Origin: Tetrastigma voinierianum
Lineage: Eukaryota > Streptophyta > Magnoliopsida > Vitales > Vitaceae
DNA: 64,000 bases
Reading direction: 5' to 3'
Assembly (NCBI GenBank): GCA_016808115.1
Contig: JAEQBH010007379.1
Span: forward strand, 124,001 to 188,000
Of this stretch, positions 11,800 through 22,790 are shown piece after piece (position 1 is the first letter of the stretch; every line of letters starts with the position of its first letter). The notes below the pieces were generated by a model, which was not told the DNA's origin, made no database searches, and was given only the letters and a program-made list of their open reading frames with translations. Position numbers and translations under genes: made by a program.

Positions 11800-13012
11800 C
11801 CGAGCTGGATGGACCCCACCTGGGACTACCTAATAAACGGGACATTGCCAAGCGATCCGAATGAGGCATCTAAACTAAGAGCAAGGTTAGCTAGATTCGC
11901 TCTTTTAAGGGGGACCCTTTATAAATGAGGTTTTTCTGCACCCCTCCTCAAATGCATAGGAAAGGAAGATGCCAACTAAGTACTTAGAGAGGTGCACAAA
12001 GGCATATGTGGAAACCATATTGCAGCTCGAGCCTTGGCAGGAAAAACCATAAGGCAAGGGTATTATTGGCCCACGATGCTCAAAGGCATATGGCTAGTCG
12101 GAAGTAAAATCTGTCAAGAGCATGCCAAGATCTCCACCCCCATCGAGCCACGACCGATCGTAAGCGGGGCCTTTTAATGTGGGGATTAGACATACTCGGG
12201 CCAGCCCATTCTTGAGTAAGTGCAAATTCGTCATTGTAAGTGGACTACTTCACGAGTGGGCGAAGCCAGGAGCCATTAGCAACAATCAGGCAAAGGTGCA
12301 TTAACTTTGTTTGGCGTTCCATAATATACAAGTTCGAATCTTAAAAGCATTGGTATCTGATAATGGAAAGTAGTTTGACAACCCGAAATTCAAAAACTTT
12401 TGCTGTAGAGCTCGAAAATCCAAGAATTACTATTAAGTCCCCGGCTATCCATGATCCAACGGATAAGAAAAAGTCACTATAAGGACTCTCAAGGTAGCAT
12501 TGAAGACTAAGTTGGAAAACCTAAAGGGAAAATGGGTAGAATACCTCCCAGAATCTTGTGGGCGTCTGGGAACTACCACCTTAGTGCGCAACTCGGCTTC
12601 AGGTTGCCTTAGCATTTGTATAGGGCAATAGCCCCTGTCAAGGTTGGGCTCAAGTCACCTAAGGTCGAGTTCGCAAATGCCGAGCACAATGAGGAGTCTC
12701 TCCGCTTAAACCTTGATCTCTTGGAGGAGAAGCGAGAGTAGGCTCTAAAACGCATCGAGGACTACTAACGAAAAATAACAAGGTACTATGATCGAAAGGT
12801 CAAGCTAAATAGTTTTAAGCCCGGTGACCTAGTGCTCAAAAAACTCCTGCCAGCAAGGAAAGACCCTACTCACGAGAAGCTAGGACCCAACTGGGAGGGA
12901 CCCTATATCGTATCAAGGATAACCCGACTTGGCAACTATGAGCTTCAAACGAAAGAGGGAAAGACCTTGTATCACTCCTGGAATGTTGAGCACCTCAGCG
13001 GTTTATATAAAC
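11800..13012 (+). pseudogene. gypsy-1 integrase (degenerate)
   Basis: Integrase inserts cDNA into the host genome. The N-terminal zinc-binding part shows VHKGICGNHIAARALAGKT followed by GYYWPTM (11992-12090). The catalytic core survives in pieces, including a SDNGK block with the family's FDNPKFKNFC at about 12356-12402 and KLENLKGKWVEYLPE near 12510-12552. The C-terminal part is the best preserved: an open frame from 12832 reads LGPNWEGPYIVSRITRLGNY and ends in VEHLSGLYK near 13011. No chromodomain follows. Many stops make it inactive. Confidence 0.85.
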
Positions 13013-13769
13013 CTCGGGTGTATCTATTAATAAAGCGTAGCAGTTCTACTTTCGTTCAAATAATAGTTTTTGTGTTTATTCGACTGCCTATAAGTAAATC
13101 ATAAAGAAGAACCGGGGAGTTCGAGTTTATCATAAATCCACGGGGCTCGGAAGGGCCCTGGAAGGTTACATGAAACATCAGACAAGTATACGTATTTCCC
13201 GGGTGTACACAGGAATTACAGTTACCCAGAGAGAAAGAAATTACAATCGGTAAAGCCGTTCTCTACATCTCTCGAAAATTACAATTAAGCTTGGCCACTC
13301 AAGGAAAAAACCACAAGAAAGAAAAAAGGGAAGCCAAAAAAAGAAAAGAGATAAGGGAGAGGTATGGCATAAGAGCGGGACTCGAAGCCATTCCTCTAAC
13401 ACGCCCCCTCCGAGCGTGTTTGACTGACTTCATCAAATGCATTTGGACTAGGAGCAAACACAACTCCAACAAATGGCGGGACTAGGAACAACACAACTCC
13501 AGTAAATGGTAGAACAACGAAACCAAGCGCGTGGGCCTATGACCACCAAACGGACTTCGCGCGTGGCGATCAAACCTGAAGCCTCGTATGTCGAACTCAG
13601 ACGGCGGCGGCGAAGAAAACGAGGCAGTATAACATACACCCTCGAAGGAAGGCGGTTATCTATAAAGAAGCTTGGACACCTTGGGAAGTCACGCAGTCTA
13701 TTCCAATTCTCCATGAGCCGGTGATACTTCTGCGCACTGGGGAAGGAAGGCGAAAAATCCCAAAAGCTT
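13013..13769. other. gypsy-1 post-pol stretch, no gene recognised
   Basis: The stretch lies between integrase and the 24-bp array. Short open frames exist on both strands (for example 13506-13724 plus and 13448-13714 minus), but I recognise no domain. A purine-rich patch is at about 13307-13360. It fits the untranslated 3' region of Tat elements. Confidence 0.5.
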
Positions 13770-14235
13770 CGGATATTAAAGAGCCACGCCAGCTCGAGAG
13801 TTCAAGAGCCATGAGCTCCCGGTTCAGTAAGAGCCAGTAACTCGGTTTGTTAAGGCCACATGGCTCGGTTCGTCGAAGCCGCGTAGCTTCCGATTTAATA
13901 AGAGCTGGCGGCTTAGAAGGCCACGTAGCCTTGGCTCAGTAAGAACCCGAGAACTTCGGATATTAAAGAGCCCGCGTAGCTTCCAGGTTAAGAGTCATGG
14001 AGCTCGTTCAATAAGAGCCCGAGTAGCTGATTTGTTAGAGCCACGTAACTCAGTTCAATAAGAGCCTAGTAGCTCAGTTTGTTAAGAGCCACGTAGCTCA
14101 GTTCAATAAGAGCCCAGTAGCTCAGTTCAATAAGAACCCAGTAGCTCAATTCAATAAGAGCCCAGTAGCTCAATTTGTTAAGAGCCACGTAGCTCAGACT
14201 CTAAGCGCACAGCAGCTCAGTTATTAAAGGAGTTG
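13770..14235 (+). repeat. 24-bp tandem array in gypsy-1
   Basis: From about 14045 to 14195 the word GTAGCTCA (or a one-base variant) recurs every 24 bases: 14045, 14069, 14093, 14117, 14141, 14165 and 14189. The unit is GTAGCTCA, TTCAATAA, GAGCCCA in order, with some units reading TTTGTTAA. More diverged copies run back to about 13770. A length of 24 is a multiple of three, so a frame would be kept through it. It lies between pol and the antisense ORF. Confidence 0.9.
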
Positions 14236-14429
14236 AATAGCCCGGAAGCCTCGTAACCCAGGTTGTAAAATAAGATGGTAAAGAAGGCAGGTCGAAGGGT
14301 ATAAAGTAGTATCCAGCGGATCAACAAAAATCAAGGTCAACATTACAGAAGTCCAAGGCTCAAAGCCCGAAGTTAACAAAATAAGCATAAACTACAGGGA
14401 AAAGCTTAAATGTACGAGAAGCAAGACCA

Positions 14430-16484
14430 GGCAGCCTCGATTACCCAAACCTCCAAACCATAGAAGGTGAAGTCCCGAGAAGTAGGAGAGTCGGCCTCTG
14501 CAGGAGCCTCAATCTAAGGTTCACCAGGGAGAGGAACAAAGCTAGGGGCATTTTAAAACAACACGGGGTCCGCTTCGTCGTCAAAGTTAGATTCTTCTGC
14601 CTCCCCCTCAACAAGAACTTGGAAGTTGAAATCCAAACCCGGGAAAACCTTAGCAACCTTGTGCGCGCGAACCTTGAGAGGCCCTGGCTCACATCTGGCT
14701 TGATGGCGTCTCAGTTAGGCGCTGCACGGAGCTCACGACCTCAGAAGCCTCTTGGCTTACTCAGCTTAATGTCGTGGCTTTTATGTGTAGCTCGTCCTGG
14801 AACACGTGTAACTTCGTCCTGGCCTGCGGCTCGTCCACGATGCGCCACATGACTCATCTCGGCAACTCGACACCCGAGCCTTCTTTTCTTTATCTTTAGC
14901 TCGTACTTTCGCGGTCGTGGTGTGCTTCAGGTCGGATTCATACTTCACGGCATCCTCAGCAAGGCGCTGCATTCGAGCTCTAAGGTCGACCTTCTCGGAG
15001 GTCAGGGAGGCAACCTTGGCTTTATAAGCTTTCGTTGCTCTAGCAGAGCCCTCTGCAAAGCTGGCCCTCCTCACTAGGCTTTTCATATAGGTAGTCATCT
15101 GCAAAAACAAGATAAAATTAAGGGATAGTTTGAAACAACGGTGGACCAAACAAATAAGGGCGTCTGGACATATGGTGGCCACTCCCTTAAGCAATAAGGC
15201 CAAAGCCTTCTCAACGGACATGGCATCCACCCTCTTAGGTCGAGGAGTCAGTAGGATGGGCCGTCTGACCCGTGGCAGACTCAGGAGTTAGTAAGCGGCA
15301 AGTCTTCATCCTGGGTTCCAAAGCAATCCTTTCGACCTTCGGCCGTCGTAGGAGGGAAGCTTGGGGAATTTTGCAGGGACTCCCAGTAGAAATGGCTGGG
15401 CTTAGAGGAGGCTCGGTGGTCCTCTCGAAGAGATTTTTGGACATACCTTGGACACCTCGACCATTAGGAGGAGGCGCTGACCTCGTTGGGACTTAGTCGG
15501 GCGGAGCCAGCTCTTTGGCTTAGCCGATGGCGGAGAAGATGCCCCTCGGGATCTTACCTAAATCGCGAAATTTGCTCTTCAGGGAGCTGAGGCTGCGGCA
15601 ACGCTTCTCTTCTTCTTTTCCAACGACTCAAGTCGAGCTTGAAGCTCTTCTCGAGTGGGTTTCACGGAAAAAGGCCCCTCACGAGAAGGCTTCATAACAG
15701 AGGGCGGAGAAGGCCTCAAAGCAAGGGGTCGAGAGGGGTTCACACCAGAAGGCCCGGGAATATCTAATCTAATAAGCTCAAAGTACGCCCACGTGAGACA
15801 CTTGGCCAATTGCTGCTTTACCTCCTCATCCCCGAAACTAAGGTCGGGACGGATACGTGAAGGCAGCACAACTAAAGCAAAGGTAGAAACACCTCATGAC
15901 TTTCAAAGGCGCCAGTGCTTGTGACAGCTCACGTAGGTTACGGGGGCAATCTAAGCGGTCGGATACGGGCGTGTCTTCTAGTGTTTGTGGGAGGACGGAA
16001 GATCCGAGATGATCAGCTTGGCATTACTTCTTTTGGAAATATATTGTGGCCTCTTTCACACTAAAGAAGTCAGCAGCGGAAACTATCTTTGTTCCAAGAC
16101 CCTTGTCAACAACCCAGAAGTGACCATAACACCCTAGAAATTGAGAAAGTTGGGACCAGACAACGTTGAAGTGTTATCAAACGTTCTTAATAAAGGGTGC
16201 GAGAGGAAGCGGGAGACCGTTCTCGAAGAGCCACTTTAAGAAGCAAACCATCTTGGAACTTTGGATGATGTAGGAAGTGAAGATCGGGGCACAGAGACTT
16301 GAACGCCAGAGGGGTCTATAGTGAAGGTTTTTTTCATAAAGGGGCTCGGCCCAGGTGGGACCAGCGGCGATCCATGCCATGTGACATGAATATTGGAACC
16401 ACTAAGGTACCTAATCTCACTAACCTTTCCCTTATCTTTTCCAGACGAGGATGGATGATTCATTTGGAAGAACCGATCGACCAT
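14430..16484 (-). pseudogene. gypsy-1 antisense ORF (degenerate)
   Basis: A gene-like region runs opposite to gag-pol. From 16484 it reads MVDRFFQMNHPSSSGKDKGK, then a block with F-E-N-G-L-P-L-P-L-A-P-F-I-K-N-V (about 16225-16180), and after two stops HFNVVWSQL. This resembles the plant 'putative gypsy type transposon' domain, in which an R/LPLHPF...HF...QLxPN pattern recurs. A charged coiled-coil-like part follows (frame 15230-14781, with KAKVASLTSEKVDLRARMQR), and an acidic end near 14610-14540. Antisense ORFs of unknown function in this position are known from several Tat-lineage elements. Gypsy-2 has a counterpart. Frameshifts and stops split it. The domain name is from memory of the pattern. 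Confidence 0.65.
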
Positions 16485-16618
16485 GGCGAATGAACTCTGG
16501 ATCCACCGTGGTCCGTCTTAACTCTCGAAACTCCTTAACTGCCGTCCTGGCGCGAGACCCGGAAAAACGATTAAGGTCGGAGGAAATCACGCATGATTAG
16601 GCAAGAAGTATAAGGAGG

Positions 16619-18225
16619 TGATTAAATGCCACGGTAGGGTGATGCGGAATCAAGCAAATTTATAAATTCTAGTTCCTCCTCTTCACTTGGTAGTCAAGCT
16701 CTTTAACGATATAGCGATCTAGAATTAGGAACAGGGATGGAGTTTCATCACTGAATAGTTTGCATTAGTGTTTGAGTAATTGAGGCTTTAGTTTGGATTT
16801 TCGGATTTTTGTTAAAAACAGGGGAGGTTGGTTGTTCAGTTCGCGTAATGGCTTAAATGAAAGTGTGGAAATGGTAGCCTTGAAGGCTTGAACTAAACGA
16901 CAACATGGGGTATTCTGAGGCGTCCTCGGGTTACTCGCATTAGGGCCAAATGACATATAGTCGAAGCCAAAACCGGATCTTTTGTTTGGCTATAAAACCT
17001 AACCACAAGAAACCACTCCTATTTGAGTCAACCCAGTACTAAGCATTCAAAGTCCATTCGGTTTGAAACCTGGCATTTAACATCATTCATAGCTGCGTAG
17101 AGAGCATCTAAAGAATGTGATTGCATCACCATTAAGAATGCCATGAACCTAAAATATGGCAAGTATTGACTAAAGGAAAGGAACTATTAAATAGCATTAA
17201 ACCCTAGTTTGGAAAGTGGGAACCATAAATGCGTGTAACATTCAACGAGGACAACTGCAGCGGCCCAAACCAAGCTAGCAACCCTCCTCTTCAGGCTATG
17301 AGGCTTAACTGACATCCCTTGAGTTGTCATCCTCAAGGAGTGTGTTTGGCGGCCAGAAAAATGAAGAAAGAGGAGAAGAGAAAGAGAACAAAGTAAACCC
17401 TAAAATGAAAAGGCGTGGGGAAACGTATCAATATGAGATTACTTAGGGTTACAAAGTTGTGGGGGCTTATATAGTCAACCCGAGTGTGAAAATACAAAAA
17501 TGCCTAAAAATATGAAATTACATAAGGAATGAAAATGGTAATATGGCATTAATTAGTTTGGCATCAAGAATTCAAAAACACGAGTGAGATTTATTCATCA
17601 GGAGATTTCGCTAGCATAGCGAAATTTAAGCTGTGCTGTATTCGCTAACCTAGCGAGAATTCACGAGATGTGAGAATTGAAATTTAGCTAGGAGCATGAT
17701 GAATTCGCTACCCTAAATTAGCCCCAGCCCGTGAAATTTTTGTGAGATAAGCGAGAATTGGGTATTTTATTAGGAGCAGTGAATTTAAACTGAATGAAAT
17801 TTCGCCTTTGTGAGAATTTTCACATTCTTGAATTTGGCTAGGATAGGAATTTTATTCCTATGATTATGAAATTTTTCGCAATCCCAGTAGAATTACCCAA
17901 GCAAGCATGTGAAAATCCTGCTTTGCACGTTTTAACTCTTTGCATCCCCACAACCTTCTTTCTTCACATTCACTTCACATTTCTTCATCTTTGATGGTTG
18001 AAAACGTGAATCCTCGGCATTAAGCAAATATCTTTGACATCAAACTTGAACTAATTGGGTGAGAGCACGCAAAAACATGTGAAATTGCAAAAACAAGCTG
18101 AAATGGAATTAGTGAAACCGTGGACTGCACACATCAATTGGCTTAATTGATATGATTAGTGCGCAAAAAGCACTCAAAACCTATCTTGAATAGGGCTCAA
18201 AATAGCACTTTTTGGGCACTAATCA
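16619..18225 (-). mobile_element. LTR family I solo LTR, minus strand (1607 bp)
   Basis: In its own sense it starts TGATTAGTGCCC (plus coordinate 18225) and ends GGCATTTAATCA (16619). A 5-bp duplication GGAGG flanks it exactly (16614-16618 and 18226-18230). No internal region, primer site or polypurine tract is present, so it is a solo LTR left by LTR-LTR recombination. It keeps the GCGAAATT-rich cluster (about 17590-17890) and a TATA box in CTATATAAG (plus 17466-17473). It is nested in gypsy-1, about 135 bases upstream of the first readable antisense-ORF codons and in the same direction. Confidence 0.95.
17464..17476 (-). promoter_or_regulatory. TATA box of the minus-strand solo LTR
   Basis: The minus strand reads GACTATATAAGCCCCC. 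The plus-strand copy at 45751-45766 keeps the same TATATAA at the matching place. It points toward the antisense ORF of gypsy-1. Confidence 0.55.
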
Positions 18226-18749
18226 GGAGGTCGAATGAATGTTAAAGAGGCAAAATCCCAGCCAAACACCCCTAATAACCCTAAAGTCGGAACAATAACT
18301 CCCTACAGCTAAAATGAGCTCGACAGAATTTCAGCCAAAAAAGTGAGGAAGAGAAGACAAACAGTATTACTAAAGGGGCCTGAGTCGGAACAAGAAAAGG
18401 TAAACAAGGGAAGAAGAAGAAAGAGCGTGCCAAACTAGGGAAGAACAAAAATGAGATGGGCAGCCAACCACGAGCCGAGTCTTAAGCGTGATCAGAGAAG
18501 TTTCGAAGAAAAATCGAACCCACGAGATAAAGAGGTTTGAAGAGCGAGAATACGGTTCCCGAATAGCGAGTGGGGTTCTTAAAACACTTTGGAAGCGTCG
18601 GCCCGAAATGGGTGCAAAAATCAAAATAACCATCGTCCTTAAAAGCGTTTGTGACGAAAAGCCACGATCAGCCATCCTTGATTAGCCACATGGAATCCAC
18701 ACTCGATCAGCTTGATTATTGCTTACCCAGCTACCGGCCGACAGCAGCT
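18226..18749 (-). other. gypsy-1 region between the solo LTR and polypurine tract
   Basis: No firm gene is seen. A 101-residue frame runs on the minus strand (18675-18370), rich in Ser, Leu and Phe. A similar Ser/Leu/Phe-rich frame sits at the matching place in gypsy-2 (32390-32138). It may be the leader of the antisense transcript. Confidence 0.4.
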
Positions 18750-18761
18750 AGGGAGTGGCGA
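18750..18761 (+). promoter_or_regulatory. gypsy-1 polypurine tract
   Basis: AGGGAGTGGCGA lies directly before the TGATGAT of the 3' LTR, the expected site of plus-strand priming. Confidence 0.7.
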
Positions 18762-19385
18762 TGATGATTAAAAAACATGCGTATGGGCCCAGAACGCAGA
18801 CCCAAGAGACAAATCACCAGCAAGGCTTAAGGTGGGCTTAGGGGGCAGGCTTAAAAGTTGTGAGAGCTCAGCCCATGACCACATCCCGATCACTTCTAAG
18901 ACGCAAGCCCCGGTTGAGAACTAAGCCCGCCCCGTCGGATAAATAGGTAACATGGATGGTCCACCATCCAACAAGCAAGACGTATAAAAGGGAAGTACCC
19001 TCTCTCTATGATCCGCTCTCCACTCATTGAGGGAGGAAAGATCTCTCACGATCACGGCTCCCTAATTATCCTTTAATGCGAGTTAAGCCGATAAAAGGAA
19101 TTCCCTGATCGGGAAGATGTCGTATATCTAACAAGGAAAGTCATCGTGATCACCCACGATAAATACCGAGCAATTCCACCGAAGAAAGGGACGTAATCAC
19201 AAAACCATCAACAGTTAATCTTTTTCCTTTTCATGAGAAAGAAACTGACTTAGGCATCGGAGATGCAGCCGATACACCCCCGTCGGACCACCCTTTCTGT
19301 GCAAATTGTAGGTCGTGCAGACCCAGCGGATCGACTCGAAGGTTTCAACAGGCTCAGACCCATACCGATAAAAAAAGCACCATCA
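18762..19385 (+). repeat. gypsy-1 3' LTR (624 bp)
   Basis: It starts TGATGATTAAAAA and ends GCACCATCA. It aligns in direct orientation with the 5' LTR over its whole length and keeps the TATA box at about 18982. A CTGACTTAGGCATCGGAG-like word near 19243 fixes the sense of related LTR copies in gypsy-2. Confidence 0.93.
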
Positions 19386-19720
19386 GATAACAAAGACAAA
19401 CAATAACAACACAACAACACACCAAACATATATAAATAAATTGACTGATAAATAAATAAATAAGCAAAGTCATATGAGAAAAATGTGTACTTAGGCAGCA
19501 GATTAGAAACGCTATTAATTAGAAAAAATGCTAGTGCAATAATAAAAAAAAAATCACATTTAATTGGAAATTTGTCATAGATTAGAGGACAAATTATTTA
19601 TTCAAACAATACATAGAATGTCAGGCCCCACCCAAGCTCATTTATCTGTTACACAAATTAACTCCATAAAATTTTATTTTATAGGAATTGTAAATTAATC
19701 ATGTGATTGAATTCTTTGAA
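19386..19720. other. AT-rich flank of gypsy-1, no gene seen
   Basis: It begins with GATAACAA, also seen left of the 5' LTR. It may continue the minus-strand LTR interrupted at 7175, but I cannot show this by alignment. Confidence 0.4.
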
Positions 19721-20335
19721 AATTTATTTAAAATTGAAAATTTTGAAAATTTTAAGTTTGAAATTAAAGTTTGAAATTAGAAATTTGAAATAAATTTGAA
19801 GTTGAAATTTTAATTGAGATTTTGAATTTGTATTTGAAAATAGAACTTTTAATTTATAAATTTGAGAATTTGAAATTTGAAATTGAGGGATTGTAGTTTT
19901 AAAAATTTGAAACTTGAAAAAAAAAATTGAAAATTGAGGGACTTGGATTTTGGAAATAGGGCATTTGAATTTTGTAATTTTGAAATTGGGGGATTTGGAT
20001 TTTGGAATTATGGCACTTGACTTTGAAATTATGAATTTTTTAATTTTTGAAATTGGAAGTTTTAAATTTTGAAATTGGAAATCGTGGAACTTGAATTTTG
20101 AAATTAGGGCACTTGGAATTTGAAATTGGAAATTGAGAAAATTGAATTTTGAAATCATGAGACTTTAATTTTGAAATTTGAAATTTGTAATTTGAAATTA
20201 GAAACTTGTAATTTTGACATTGGAAATCGAATGAGTTGAATTTTTAAATTAAGAATTTCTAAAATAAATAAATAAATAATTGTGAAATGTGGAAATTAGG
20301 CATGTTAAAAATTTTGAAATTGAAAATTTTGATAA
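19721..20335. repeat. Low-complexity (TTGAAATT-like) repeat tract
   Basis: More than 600 bases are built from variants of GAAATTTGAAATT with occasional GGGATTTGGATTTTG words. The period is irregular, near 8-12 bases, and strand composition is skewed: T, A and G are common and C is almost absent on the plus strand. The 144-residue open frame on the minus strand (20158-19724) follows from the repeat and is not a gene. Confidence 0.85.
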
Positions 20336-20339
20336 GTTA

Positions 20340-20690
20340 AGGGTAGAAGCTTGATGGGTCAAAGAGCTAATCAAAAGGTGTGGTGGTCAAAGGTCCTGAT
20401 GGGTCTAGGCAAAGGACTAAGTCAAAGAACCTAATGGGTTGTGTCAAAAGTCCTAATGGGTTGGGCCTAAAGAGATTGTATGACTTTCTTGATTAAATCC
20501 TAATGGGTTTAGTCAAAGGTCCTGATGGGTTGAGCCTAGAAATATGATAGGACTTCATTCACTAAGTCCTAATGAGTTGGTCAAATGACCTAGTGAGTTG
20601 AGCATAATGAGTCGATCAAAGGGCTTGTTAAAAGATCTAATGTACCAAGTCAAAAGATCTCAAAATATTAGTCAAAGAGCTTAATTTAAA
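20340..20690. repeat. Degenerate repeat of AATGGGTT and GTCAAAG words
   Basis: Words such as CCTAATGGGTT and GTCAAAGGTCCT alternate about ten times with loose spacing. No coding potential is seen. Confidence 0.7.
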
Positions 20691-20708
20691 ACAAAACAAT
20701 ATGATATA

Positions 20709-21544
20709 GGCTCTGGTTGGATGAGTTGATTGGGGTAGCTATCATGAGCTAATTGAGGTGGCCATTATGAGCTGATAACTTATTCACCCCTAATCAGCTC
20801 TTGTTACATGCTTGGTAAAGATATTTAATCAACTCTTGATATTTGATTAGGGCTAATCGGTGATGAGAAAAGCACAAATCGTAGTTTTTACGAAGCGCTC
20901 CTCTACCCAGGATATCGATTACCATTTTTATCTTTATCTCCATATTTATATGAAAAGGTACAATAATTGCACTTGATTTTATTTTTATTTTAAAATCTTA
21001 TTATATAATATGTAAATTATCTTTTTATAATTATATATAATTTTTATAAAACATGATTTTATTAAACGATAGATAAATAAGATTATAAAATATATTAATA
21101 AAAATTTCTTCATAATTTTTATTTAAAATTTGAAGTTAATGAATATTAAAGGTTATAAAATATTTTAGGGTTTATTATGGTAATTGAAACTTTTTAATTT
21201 TATTATTAATTAAAATCATAATAAAAATATTTTTATTTTTTATTTTATTATAAATATATATTTTTTACTATTTTATAGTGATGGATAAAATAAAACATAT
21301 ATTATTTTAATTAAATAAGATATTCATGTGAATATCATGTTGAAAATATTTATTCATGTACTATTTTTTTTTCATCAGTAATAAATAGCCTTTTAATAAA
21401 TGTTAAAGAAAAACAATGAGAATACAAAAAATACTAAATTTAGAGAATAAGAACAATTCTCAGATAACATCAAAAATGGTGTTCTTTATATTTTCAAAAA
21501 TTATTTTCAATAATAGTTTTAAAAAACATAAACCAAACAAGGCC
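20709..21544. mobile_element. Possible hAT-like MITE
   Basis: The left end GGCTCTGGTTGG and the inverted right end, read inward as GGCCTTGTTTGG, form a weak terminal inverted pair around AT-rich DNA with no ORF. Flanking 8-mers do not clearly match, so a target duplication is not shown. This could also be chance in AT-rich sequence. A further CAAACAAG-ended unit may run from about 21550 to 21785. Confidence 0.3.
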
Positions 21545-21565
21545 TAAGATACCATTTGTTTGCCC

Positions 21566-21568
<3 letters not shown>

Positions 21569-21642
<74 letters not shown>
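21569..21642. repeat. (TA)37 microsatellite
   Basis: An uninterrupted TA run of 74 bases. The open frame on the minus strand through it (alternating Ile-Tyr) is an artefact. Confidence 0.97.
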
Positions 21643-21646
<4 letters not shown>

Positions 21647-21797
21647 ATATAAATGATACTTTGTCTTCTTTATCAAATAGTAACTTATAATCATTTATCA
21701 ACTATCATATACCCGTATCAGCTATCAACTATCAGCATTAGCTATTAACTATAAGTTACTAGCTATCAGTTGAATCAAACAAGCCCATAATCAAGTT

Positions 21798-21798
<1 letters not shown>

Positions 21799-21834
<36 letters not shown>
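21799..21834. repeat. (AAT)n microsatellite
   Basis: About twelve AAT units in a row. Confidence 0.95.
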
Positions 21835-21838
<4 letters not shown>

Positions 21839-22361
21839 TAAGATAAAAATAAAATTAGAAGATTTAGTGAAATAAAATATGAAAGCATTAGAAGATTTAG
21901 TAAAATCGAACATGAACATTAAGCTTTAATAAAATAAAATATGAGGTTTAAGAATAAGAGTAAATAAATTAATAAGAATATATAATAATGAGATTCAAGA
22001 ATGGAAGTAGATGATGTGAAATAGATTAAAACTAAAAATATATATATAATTGTGAGATTTTTATTTTCATACGTAAAAATAGGAGGATAAAATAGGAATA
22101 TATGGGTACTTGATTGAGATTTTCTAAAGAATTTAACATTAAATAAATAAAAAAATATAACAAATAATTATAACTATGAAACCCGTCTCCAGTTGTAGTT
22201 TCCAACCCACGTCAAAAAAAAAAATGTCCCAAATAAAAAGCAAAAAAGAGAAAAGTCACCATATTCAACTCTATAATTCTAACTAATATACAAATCAATC
22301 AAATATAATATTTAAAACTAATTACAAATTCCAATCTATAAACAATCACAATCAAATATTA
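21835..22361. other. AT-rich intergenic stretch, no gene seen
   Basis: It contains a 30-base stretch at 22297-22330 that recurs at 33194-33228, on the other side of gypsy-2. Confidence 0.6.
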
Positions 22362-22790
22362 TGATGCCTTTTCCAGCGGGCCCAAGGAATTTGGAGCGTG
22401 TGGGGGTCATTTGGTACGGACCGGTTGTTGTGAGTTAGGATACGGCGTCTCTGAATCGTGCGAAATTTGAGAGCGAGGATCGTGCTTGTTGATCAGCCGA
22501 GGCTCTGGGCGTACTCCTCTACAAGAACAAAGAAAAATGGGGTCGTGAGGCTATACCGTGGCGCTCCGATGCCTAAGTCGGTTCTTTAGAAAAGAGCTGC
22601 AGAGGGCGAATGGTGCATATGAGTATGCGTCTAAGTGCGTGTGTTTAGCGTACCTTTCACCGAGGGGGTGGCCTTGTATTTGTAGTAGATGTTGTTAGGT
22701 TGGATGGTGATAAGAGTCATTTCCCATTGAATATCCCATCGATGGGAAGGACTCCTTATCACCATCGGCAATCTGCAGCGAGAGAGAGAT
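22362..22790 (-). repeat. Left LTR copy of gypsy-2, inverted and partial
   Basis: It matches the reverse complement of about 32800-33195. The shared words include ACAAGAACAAAG, CCGATGCCTAAG, GCAGAGGGCG and GAGTATGCGTCTAAG. In the sense orientation of both gypsy-1 LTRs, GACTTAGGCATCGG reads on the plus strand. Here it reads on the minus strand, so this LTR points left. The part beyond about 22770, which would be the U3 start, does not match the right copy. Confidence 0.8.
22703..22766. repeat. 64-bp imperfect palindrome
   Basis: Arms GATGGTGATAAG (22703-22714) and CTTATCACCATC (22755-22766) are exact inverses. Inside lie further paired words around CCCATCGATGGG (22735-22746). The region could fold into a long hairpin. 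It sits where similarity between the left and right LTR copies stops. Confidence 0.85.

Larger units (their letters stand above)
7176..19385 (+). mobile_element. gypsy-1, Tat-type Ty3/gypsy retrotransposon (12.2 kb)
   Basis: It has matching direct LTRs (7176-7794 and 18762-19385), a primer-binding site, gag, protease, RT, RNase H and integrase in Ty3/gypsy order, a non-coding 3' part with tandem repeats, an antisense ORF and a polypurine tract. The order and gag/protease/integrase motifs match plant Tat-lineage elements. No chromodomain is seen after integrase. Every ORF is broken by stops and frameshifts, so the copy is dead. The word GATAACAA occurs at both outer flanks (7167-7174 and 19386-19393), one base off on the left, which fits a target duplication of a single insertion. 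A family I solo LTR (16619-18225) is nested inside. Confidence 0.9.

Noticed and set aside
19724..20158. 144-residue open frame on the minus strand rich in Lys, Phe and Ile
   Set aside because: It follows from the C-poor GAAATTTGAA repeat tract and has repeated words, not a domain.
21494..21694. Open frame of alternating Ile-Tyr on the minus strand
   Set aside because: It is a translation of the (TA)37 microsatellite.
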